A DNA stretch of 64,000 nt from Candidatus Segatella intestinihominis (GTDB taxonomy: Bacteria > Bacteroidota > Bacteroidia > Bacteroidales > Bacteroidaceae), in assembly GCA_900548535.1 (NCBI GenBank), contig URLG01000003.1:1-64000 (forward strand), written 5' to 3'. Positions 8,199-17,700 of the stretch are shown here, in pieces. The translations under genes and the position numbers were made by a program. The notes beneath the pieces are model-generated. The model searched no databases. It had not been told where the DNA came from and worked only from the letters and a program-made list of their open reading frames with translations. Within the stretch, counting starts at the first letter, position 1. The number at the start of each line of letters is the position of its first letter.

Positions 8199-9788
8199 AT
8201 GGTTTATAAATATGATTTTCTGATTATCGGTGCAGGAGTTGCCGGTATGAGTTACGCCCTGAAAGTAGCCAGAGCGCATAAAGGTAAGGTGTGCATGATC
8301 TGCAAGACTTCGCTCGACGAGGCCAACACATCATTCGCACAAGGTGGTGTTGCTTCAGTAACTAATCTCGAAGTGGACAACTTCGACAAGCATATCCAGG
8401 ATACAATGATCGCTGGTGACTACATCAGCGACTACAAGGCTGTGAAACAAGTGGTAACCAAGGCACCAGAGCAAATCAAGGAATTGGTGCAGTGGGGAGT
8501 CAACTTCGACAAGCAGCAGGATGGCAAGTTCGACCTCCATCGTGAGGGCGGCCATAGCGAGTTCCGCATACTTCACCACGCCGATGATACCGGTGCGGAG
8601 ATTCAGCGCGGACTGATGGAGGCTGTGCGCAACAATCCAGACATCGACATCAAGGAGAATCACTTTGCCGTGGAGATTATCACCCAGCACCACTTGGGAG
8701 CTCGTGTTACTCGCCGCACTCCTTACATCAACTGCTACGGTGCTTACGTATTGAATCCAGATACCCAGAAGGTGGATACCTATCTGAGCAAGGTAACCGT
8801 GATGTGTACCGGTGGATGTGGTGCCGTATATCAGACCACTACCAACCCTGTTATCGCCACAGGCGATGGCGAGGCGATGGTATATCGTGCCAAAGGAACA
8901 GTGGCAGACATGGAGTTCGTCCAGTTCCACCCTACAGCCCTCTTCCATCCAGGAGAGACTCACCCAGCCTTCCTCATCACCGAGGCTATGCGTGGCTACG
9001 GTGGCATTCTCCGCTTGCCTAACGGCGAGAGCTTCATGGAGAAATATGATGAGCGTCTGAGCCTTGCCCCTCGCGACATCGTGGCTCGTGCCATCGACAA
9101 GGAGATGAAGATTCACGGTTTGGATCATGTTTGCCTCGACGTTACCCACAAGAACCCAGAGGAGACCAAGCACCACTTCCCTAACATCTATGCGAAGTGC
9201 CTCAGCATCGGCATCGACATCACCAAGGACTACATACCAGTACGCCCAGCAGCCCACTATATGTGTGGTGGTATCAAGGTAGACCTCAACGGCTGTTCTA
9301 GCATCAATCGCCTCTATGCTCTTGGCGAGTGTTCTTGCACCGGTCTTCATGGTGGCAACCGCCTTGCCAGCAACTCCCTCATCGAGGCAGTGGTTTATGC
9401 CGACACAGCAGCCAAGCACAGCTTGGAGCATGTAGACGAGTACGACTTCAACGACAAGGTACCAGCATGGAATGACGAGGGCACCCTGACCAATGAGGAA
9501 AAGGTATTGATTACCCAGAGCGTGAAGGAAGTGGGCGAATGCATGAGCAATTATGTAGGCATCGTGCGCAGCGACCTCCGCCTGAAGCGAGCATGGGATC
9601 GTCTCGACCTGCTCTATGAGGAGACCGAGAACCTCTTCAAGCGTGTGAAGGTAAGCAAGGAGCTTTGCGAGCTTCGCAACATGATCAATGTAGGTTACCT
9701 CATCACTCGCATGGCTATCGAGCGCAAGGAGAGCCGTGGTCTTCACTACACCATCGACTACCCTGTACATGCTTACGACAAGAAGTAA
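8199..9788 (+). CDS. nadB: L-aspartate oxidase NadB
   Basis: A 529-residue FAD flavoprotein that oxidises L-aspartate to iminoaspartate, the first step of de novo NAD synthesis (with NadA). The FAD dinucleotide fold is at the N-terminus (FLIIGAGVAGMSYA, about 7-20). The family block DEANTSFAQGGVASV follows near 39-53 and the substrate-site segment REGGHSEFRILHHADDTG near 115-132. HPTALF and RPAAHYMCGGI are in the capping and active-site region, with GLHGGNRLASNSLIEA near 384-399 and a C-terminal helical domain. In anaerobes fumarate is the usual electron acceptor. It is a single gene with its own promoter, ended by a perfect hairpin. Neither nadA nor nadC is in the window. Confidence 0.95.
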   Translation: MVYKYDFLIIGAGVAGMSYALKVARAHKGKVCMICKTSLDEANTSFAQGGVASVTNLEVDNFDKHIQDTMIAGDYISDYKAVKQVVTKAPEQIKELVQWGVNFDKQQDGKFDLHREGGHSEFRILHHADDTGAEIQRGLMEAVRNNPDIDIKENHFAVEIITQHHLGARVTRRTPYINCYGAYVLNPDTQKVDTYLSKVTVMCTGGCGAVYQTTTNPVIATGDGEAMVYRAKGTVADMEFVQFHPTALFHPGETHPAFLITEAMRGYGGILRLPNGESFMEKYDERLSLAPRDIVARAIDKEMKIHGLDHVCLDVTHKNPEETKHHFPNIYAKCLSIGIDITKDYIPVRPAAHYMCGGIKVDLNGCSSINRLYALGECSCTGLHGGNRLASNSLIEAVVYADTAAKHSLEHVDEYDFNDKVPAWNDEGTLTNEEKVLITQSVKEVGECMSNYVGIVRSDLRLKRAWDRLDLLYEETENLFKRVKVSKELCELRNMINVGYLITRMAIERKESRGLHYTIDYPVHAYDKK

Positions 9789-9810
9789 AGATTATATTTT
9801 TATCAAATAG

Positions 9811-9853
9811 TAAAGCCGCTAGGATATCATCAATGAATATCCTAGCGGCTTTA
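9811..9853. terminator. Bidirectional terminator between nadB and the convergent ATPase gene
   Basis: A perfect 17-bp stem (arms 9811-9827 and 9837-9853, core AAGCCGCTAGGATAT) with a 9-nt loop. The arms begin TAAA and end TTTA, so it can work on both strands. Confidence 0.85.
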
Positions 9854-9867
9854 TGATTTAGAAGAGA

Positions 9868-11643
9868 TTACACCTCATCCATTCTTTTCAATTCCCAACC
9901 TTCAAACTGCAAGATGATCTTATGCAATTGTGTGCCTTGGCGCAGAGCCTCAACTCTTGGAGCCACGGCGTATCGATTAATTTGCTCCTCTGCATCTCGC
10001 CATTGCTTTTCAGCCTTGGTTATGGCGCACTCATTGCCTTGAGCATCCTTAATTTTTACTTCCTCATTCCATTCCTTCTTGCTCAGCACCTTCAGTTCGA
10101 TGATGTAACTGTGCTTCGTAGGATAATGGGTCAAATCGGGCAAAAGGAAGAAATCACAGTAACCATGATTCAATTCCAATTCTGGAGCCGTATAATAATA
10201 ACTGGTCAGGCTAAGATATGCCATAAAGAACCCCTGCAGATTGCGTTCCGCTTCTATGCCATCACGTACCGAAGATATATCCGCATACGCCTTTGCCATA
10301 AAGCCCAAGGCATCCTGCCATTTGCCCTCAAAAGCCATATAGGTAAACAGGGTCTTCAGATTGCTCGTATTCAGGCATTTCTCCTCCTGATACAGTTCCA
10401 GCAAATAATTGTAATATTGCTTGCGCACATTATTGTTCGGGATGCCCAATATCAGCTGCTCGCCTAATACGCCCTTGATGGTCAGCATACCGTAATAGAA
10501 CAGCAAACTGATAAAGATGTTAGGATCTGTCAATTCCCTGGCAGGGAAGGATTCCTCTATCGTGCCTATTATTTCACCCTTCTCGGCAATCGTCTTGATA
10601 ACGCCCTTACGGTCTCCATCAAGTTTGTCGAGCTGGAGCAGCTTCTTCATCTTGTTATAGTCGGTCTTAGTATTTGGGGCCAACATCTGTTCTGGACCCT
10701 CTCCCCTTCTCATATAGTTGCGTAAATAGTAGAGTACCATGTCGCAATTAAACACCTTGCTTTGCGTTTCCAATGCATTTTTTGAGAAACAATAGTTGTC
10801 ATACCAAGGCTTCATCTCATTGATAATAGCCTCAATGTCCCTATCGGCAGGTATCTTGCCCTGCTTTTGATAATAGGTGAAGAGTTCTCTTACATCCTCT
10901 GTGGAGAAGCCAAGCATTTGGTTAAATTCCTCCTTGGTAGAGATGTGCCAACCTATGTTGAAACCACTCGTTACATCATCCAGCGTCACAGGACTGACAC
11001 CCGTGATGAAGATGCGCTCAAAGGAACCCTTGAACTTCTTGAAGATGTCGCGATAGAAACCTTCGGCATGAGTTATCGCCCAATATACCTTCTCACCCAA
11101 TTCATTGAGCACGGTATTGGTAAAGTTATCATACTCGTCGATAATGAGATAGAGGGGATAGCCCTTAAATTGTGCCTCTTGCTGGATAAGTCCCAGTTTA
11201 CCTCCTGCATAATCAGTAGACTTTACTTTCTGTATGATCTCCTCTGAATAATACTCAGCATAGGCATTGATAAAGCCATCCAGTCGCATACCCAAATAGA
11301 AATTGAATTTTTCCTCCAATTCCTCAATAGTTCCACCAACCTGAGAGAAGTCAAGGTGCAATACCTGATATCTGCCCTGATTAGGTGTAGGGTGCTTGCC
11401 TATCCAAAGATCGCCGAACCACTGCTGAAACTTATCCTTGGTACGAATGTCATAATAGGCATGGAGCATGTTCAAGAATACGCTCTTACCAAAACGGCGA
11501 GGGCGGATGAAGAACAAGTTGCGTGCTTGGCTCTCCAACTCTGGGATATACATGGTCTTGTCCACATAATATATGTTTTGCTCTACGATCGTTACAAAAT
11601 CTTGTATGCCGTATGGCAATTCCTTTACTTCATTATGCTCCAT
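9868..11643 (-). CDS. AAA-ATPase-like / PD-(D/E)XK nuclease-like protein
   Basis: A 591-residue member of the large Bacteroidota family annotated as predicted AAA-ATPase (PF09820-type) with a C-terminal PD-(D/E)XK-like domain (PF08011-type). The N-terminus has the family opening LPYGIQDFVTIVEQNIYYVDKT, then a degenerate Walker A, RPRRFGKSVFLNML (about 47-60). A Walker B-like LYLIIDEYDNFTN is near 166-178. The C-terminal segment YCDFFLL...YIIELKVLSK, near 505-530, gives the D...ExK nuclease signature. Prevotella genomes carry many paralogues. The role is unknown; links to mobile elements or defence are speculative. It sits alone between nadB and sprA. Confidence 0.8.
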   Translation of the reverse strand: MEHNEVKELPYGIQDFVTIVEQNIYYVDKTMYIPELESQARNLFFIRPRRFGKSVFLNMLHAYYDIRTKDKFQQWFGDLWIGKHPTPNQGRYQVLHLDFSQVGGTIEELEEKFNFYLGMRLDGFINAYAEYYSEEIIQKVKSTDYAGGKLGLIQQEAQFKGYPLYLIIDEYDNFTNTVLNELGEKVYWAITHAEGFYRDIFKKFKGSFERIFITGVSPVTLDDVTSGFNIGWHISTKEEFNQMLGFSTEDVRELFTYYQKQGKIPADRDIEAIINEMKPWYDNYCFSKNALETQSKVFNCDMVLYYLRNYMRRGEGPEQMLAPNTKTDYNKMKKLLQLDKLDGDRKGVIKTIAEKGEIIGTIEESFPARELTDPNIFISLLFYYGMLTIKGVLGEQLILGIPNNNVRKQYYNYLLELYQEEKCLNTSNLKTLFTYMAFEGKWQDALGFMAKAYADISSVRDGIEAERNLQGFFMAYLSLTSYYYTAPELELNHGYCDFFLLPDLTHYPTKHSYIIELKVLSKKEWNEEVKIKDAQGNECAITKAEKQWRDAEEQINRYAVAPRVEALRQGTQLHKIILQFEGWELKRMDEV

Positions 11644-11738
11644 ATCGTTTCTTGTTTTATCGTTTATATACTATTCACGTTGCGAAATTACTATAAATTT
11701 CTGAGAACGCCAAAGAAATCACACTTTTTATCAGTTTT

Positions 11739-14700
11739 TTACCTCGTCAGCGAGAACTTGATGCTCAGACCGAAATCCTGCGTGGTGGTAGGATAACTGC
11801 TGCTGGAGAGCAATGGGGTGTTGGTCTGGCGATCATAGTAGAAGCTCATGGTGAGGAGCTTGCTGAGCGTATAATCGGCTGAGAAACTGAGCTTCAGGGC
11901 ATTGTTGCCGCTGCTGGCACTGCTGGTCATAGTGGCTATGTCGCGCACGATGGCAGCCTGCTTGCGGAAACTGAAGTCCATGCGCAGATTCAGGTCGTGG
12001 TTGGCTCTCTTCATCTGCTGCTTCACGCTCTGGTTGCTGTTGTTCTGCTGGCTCTTGCTGCCAGATGACTTGCCCTTCACCTTGCGGGCACCGCCGCCAC
12101 CAAAGAGACTGAAGTTGTTGATGCGATAGCCCCAACCGATGACCCAGTCCTTGCTCAACGCCTCGTTGATCTGCACACTCGTCATGCTGAGGTTCAACAC
12201 ACGCGTCTGGCGATACTCTGCCTTGATGGTCATGTTGTTGTTGAACGTGAAGTCCATACCCAGCAATGGCGAGAACGACTCGTTGATACTCACCTGCGAG
12301 ATGTTGAACATACTGCTTGGCGAAGGATTGCCCGTAGAGGCATCGCTCACGAAGCCCAGACCGTTCATATACTCCTGATAAGTGCTGTAACTGTTGTAGC
12401 TGCCGATGGCAAAAATGCTCTTGTAGGCATGGTTGATGTTCACACTCTTGAAGTGGTTACGGAACCATGGCAACTTGCCCAGTCCGGCATAGCGCACCGT
12501 CCAGTTAGGCAACAGGCGACTCAGCGCTGGGAAGAGCGAGAGCGAACTGCCACCCATCGAGGTGTAAGCATTGAGGAAGGCTGGTATCATCACATCGCCA
12601 CTATACTGATTGACCGGTGTGCGAGAGGCATCAAACTTGCCACCGCCCAACTCCGAGCCAGCAGGATAAACTGCTCCAGCATACTGCGCCTCTACCCTTT
12701 CACGGAAGGCAGGAAGCGAATTGACAAACTTCTCAAATGTCTTGCTCTTATAGCCACTGTTGGCATTGCCCATGCCCTCGAAGGCTGTGCTCAGCGAGAT
12801 GGTGGTCATCTGGAAAGCACCGCTCTGCGTGGTTGGCGTGCCCTCATACATATACTGTATGCTCTTCTGCGTGGTCTTGGTGCGAATGGCAGAGAGGTCT
12901 ATCTTCAGGTCCTTCACAGGCTCCAGGGTGGCACGCAGGGTCAGGTTGTCGGTGCGACTGGTGGTGGCTGGAGTAGCCACGCTGTCATTGCAGAGCAGCC
13001 AGTCGTTGCGGCGCGCCTTCTCGATGTAATCATCGCCGATGAAACCGAAGGCGAAATCAAGACCAGGTGCCATCTGTCCCACCTTCTTCTGTCCGAAGGC
13101 ATCGCCCACACTAGGTGTAAATCCAGGCAGCGTCATCTGATAACTGCTGCGATAATTGATGCTCACATTGCGCACCATCATCGCCAGGCGAGCCGCCGTC
13201 TGCAGTCCCTTATACCATTTCTTGTTATCCAATGGCTCCTTAGGCAGCACGCTGAGTTTCACCTTTACGGTGCTATCCACCTTGGAGATAATCTTGATCT
13301 GGTTATTGTCCACCTTTTTATATTTTAGGTGGAAGAGCTTGCCGTCTTGTGTCTTCGCCGATACGATGAGGCGCTTCGAGTTCTTGCCATGGCGGATGTT
13401 GAAAACCGTATCTGGCATGAGCGTTATCTCCTTCTCGAATGCCTTTTTGTTCTTAGGCAGCGCCTTCTTTGGGTCGGCGGCTATCTCCTTGGCTTCCTTC
13501 TTTTTCTGCTCTTTCTCCTTTTTCTTCTTCTCTATCTGGCTCTTGGATGGCGTGCGGTCGAACTTCTCGTTCACCTTCTTCAGGAAAGGCACGTGATTGT
13601 AGAGTTTCACCAGATTGAACGACCCGTTGAGGGTCAACTCTCGCTGCGTATTGATGGTGTTGCCATACGAATTGCCGTCCTCGTCCTCGGTGCCTCGTTC
13701 CCAAGAGTAGCTGCTGTTATAGGCTGCGTCGGTATTGACCCAGTCGAAGATAGGCAGCAGATTGATAGGCAACTTATAGGAAGCCGAGAACGTCTGGTTG
13801 TAATCCAGCGGTGCTCCCCAGTGCTTGATGCTGGTCCATACCGAGTCCTTCCAGGCATGATACTGGTCGGCATAGAGGTCCTTGTTCACCGGTGTGTATG
13901 GCTCTTCTATCTGGGCATGGGTGGCACTCTGGAAGTTCATGTGCAGATTCTTGGTCAAGTCCCAACGCAGGGAGAACTCCCTGTTCCAAAGGAACTGCTC
14001 GCTGAATGACAATGGCAGATTGGAGTCCACGCCGCCCACTCCGCTCATGGCACTCTCCATATCCCGCTCCTGAAGCTCATAATAGTCGCGGGTCATCTCC
14101 GTATTGAATGCCACATTCTGAGGCAACCAGTTCAGACCGAATCGCTTCAGGATGTCGAGCCACTTGCTCTTGTTCTTCAATTTCTTGAATGGTTCCCACG
14201 ACTTATACACTGGGCTCCAAGAATAATCCAAGGCGCCTCGCCAGTTGTCCTTGCGCTCATACACGGTGGTCTCGCCCGTGGTGTTCTGGTGCTGATGACT
14301 GTATGAGAACGAGAAGTTGGCTGGGTCGTATGGCATAGGATGACGCTTGGTGGCAATACCCACACGGGCATTGGAGATGGAGAAATTGGTCTGCGTCACC
14401 TTGGTCACGGCGATATTCTCGATAGAGTCTCGCTCGTGCTTGGAGCCTGCTGCGTCCAGCGCATCCTTCAGTTCCATATCCGTATCCAGCGGATTATACT
14501 TAGGCGATGTTTTCTCCTTGGTCACACTACAATATAAAGGTATGCTCACCTTCGCCTTGTCGGGGAAGAACTTGCCCATCTCCAGCGAGGCGGTTACGCT
14601 ATAGGTGCCATAATTGTCGGTGGTGCGGCTAGCCACTCCATCCTCCAGTCCGCCAAAGCCCTCGCTGATATATCTACCCGAGGCATTCACGCTACCAAAG

Positions 14701-17700
14701 TCGGAAAGCTGTACATTGAGGTTGGCATTGGCAGCCCAACCGCCCTGGCTATTGTGCTCCTTCAGGCGCAATTCGTTCACCCAGACCTCACCGCTCTTGA
14801 TGTCGCCCGAGAGGTTGCGCACGCCTATCATCATCGTCTTCACCTCGCCCAGGCTAGGATTACCCACGATGGTTATCTTGTTGGCAGGATGAGCGGCATC
14901 TGGCTGGGTATAAGGAGCCAGGTAAGATGCCAATCCCTGCGCCTTCGCCTTGTTGCGCTCCTTCTTGAGATTAGTAAATACGCTCAGTGCCACATCGAGC
15001 ATGTTCTCCTCTGGCCAAACCTGTCGTCTATCCGATGTGCTGTATCGGTTATAATTGTTACGAGGCTCCGTGAGTTTGAGCGGAATCTCGTACTCATAAT
15101 AGTTGTTCTTATAGTCGCTACCCAAACGGATGAACACTGCCAACTCATTGTCCTTCAGATTGGTGGTATTCTGCTCCAAGGCATTGGCATGGGTAAACAT
15201 CTGGATGCGCTTGTACTGGCGAATGTCGAGGGTGGAGCTCTTGTACACCGCCTTCGATTCGCCACTGGTCATATCCTTCACTACGAGGCTCAGTGCCTGC
15301 TCGTTAGCCTCCACCAACTGTGGCTGGCTAGGGTCTTGCTCACGCTTAATGCCTGGAGGCATCACATAGTTCACCGGCATCTTCTCGGCATTCTCCTCCA
15401 GGTTTACGGCACTCGCCTCCAAGGTTCCGCCATTGGCTGCGCCCAACAGCTGGTCGTAAGTACGCCACATGCCACGCACCAAGTCGAGCGTACCAAATCG
15501 GAGCACGATAGGCTTCTTGAAACCCGTGAGGAACATACGCATGAAGCGGATGCTGGAGAAATCGTTGATATTGCCCTGGCGGCTCTCAAACTCATCCACT
15601 GGGATGCGGAACTGATACCAGGTAACAGTAGAGCGAGTCTGGTCGCGCAAGGTCTGCGTATACTCTCGCTTGTCCACGATGAAGTTGTTGCCCACCACGA
15701 GATCCTCCGGACGAATGCTGACGTGATACTGATAGTACTTCTCATATTCGTTGAGGGTATAGTCTTGGTTGATGTCCTCCACATCAGGGGTCGACTTATA
15801 GGATGTATCATAGCTCTCAGTGCGGCTGTCGCTATCTGGCGAGTTGCCCTGAGGATTGTTGATATACTTGTAACGCAAGAGGATAGGCGCACGCATCTCG
15901 TCCCAGTCCGAACCACGATAGTAGTGGTAATCGTCACGGGCTGGGTCGGCGAAGATGCTGTCGAATACAGCCTGATTCACCTTACCCTGTATCTGGTCCA
16001 GATAAGCACTCTTATAGAAAGCCTGCTCCTCGGCATCGGTCAGTCCGTTGAAGCCCACGTCTTGCAGGGCACGACTGCCGCTGGTGGTGGCAAAGGCATA
16101 GGTCACGGTGCTCTGCGTAGGAATCTTACCCCACTGCGTATACGTAAAACTGTTGCTGCCATCCACTGGCATTCCACTCTCATAGAATTTCTTGCCATCT
16201 CGCAAGATGTCCTCGCTCACCTCGCCCAGGTTGATGTAGAAATCGCCACCATAATCGGCAGCATCAGCCTGCTCTCGGGAATAGATGAACGGATCGAGCA
16301 TCCAGAACTCGATATACTCCACATTGGCTTGCTCGAAATCATTGGTGTCCAACTTGCGCATCATTCCGCCCCAGTTGCGCTGCGGATTCAGCAAGGTTCC
16401 ATCTGGCTGGAGGTCAGCCACATTGAAGTTGTAAGGTCCTGGCTCGCTAGGATAGTAAGCCAAGTTGAGCACGCTCAGCGTATTGGTGGCTCCCTGATAG
16501 GTGCTCTGGTCGCGCAATGGGAAAAGCTCTTTCACATAGACCTCACGCACATAGTGATTGCTGAGCTGCTTCAGGTCGCTCTTGATATGACCCGGAGTGA
16601 GCGAACTGCCTCGGCGAGTGAACAATGGGTCGATGGTATACCATGCCATGCGAGAGCGATGGAAACCACTGGAGAGTCCGGTCTTGTCGTTGTAATCGTC
16701 CTTGAAATTGAGCGAAGGCACACTGGAAAGCACCCACGATGTAGGGGGCATCACGTCGATGGCGCCCTTGGTATCCTCAAAGTCGTCGATATAAGAGGCA
16801 TTGTCTTGCGTGCCACCCGCCTCGCCCGCTATCAACTGGGCAAACTCGCCCGTAAAGGAGATGTGGGAAGGCTGGGTAACATGGAGGAAAGGCACCTTGT
16901 TGAGCACATTGGTGAGCCACTGGCTCTCCTTCTTCCAGTTCAGGTTGATGCCCCAAAGGGTGTTGTTGAGCGGTTCGGCTCCCATCGCCACCTTGTTGGT
17001 CAGCGCCTGCTCAGAGAGATGCTGCAAGGTACCGCTCATCTGGAAATTCTTGGAGAAGTCATACTCCCAATTCACGCCAAACATCGTCTTGCGCATCTGT
17101 CCATAGTCGGTATTGCTCTCCAGGGATACATTGACAGCCGTACCGGCATCGATGATGCTCTGGTTCAGGATGGTTACCTCGCCAGCGTTATAGTCTACCG
17201 AATAGTCGGTGCCCTCTTTCAGGGTTACGCCGCCCGCCGTTACCACCACCGAACCTTGCGGCACATTGTAGGCATCGAGGGATATGACATTGGCTGATGA
17301 GCCCTTGTACTGACCCACCATTTGATACTTATTCTTCTCGGCTATCTGCTTAGCCACGGTCTTGGTGCTGTCGTAGAGCTCGGTAAAGGCATACTGCTCA
17401 GCCTTGTCTGCCGCCACGCCGTGCTTCACCAGGTAATCACGCATATAGCTACCAAATGGCTCTACCTTAGGGATAAATACTCGACCATTGGATACGGTGT
17501 AGCCCTCCACATAGTCGAAGTAACCATTGCTATGCGCCTTGTTGTTATTGTCCAGTCGGTCGGCACCCAGCAGTCGGATGATTGGGGTACTCTTCACCTG
17601 CTGCTCAGGGATATAGCTCAGGTATACGCCCGTGGTATCGCTCTGATATTTCACGTCGAGGCGGAACTTGTCCTTCTCTATCTGCGAGGCAAGATAGTAT

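Noticed and set aside
8355..9770. A 471-codon minus-strand frame opposite nadB
   Set aside because: nadB on the plus strand has all family motifs; the antisense frame has no recognisable domain.
14754..17297. An 847-codon plus-strand frame opposite sprA, and other long antisense frames there
   Set aside because: It is a shadow of the sprA codon pattern on the other strand, with low-complexity Leu/His/Val-rich sequence and no promoter. sprA is clearly the real gene.
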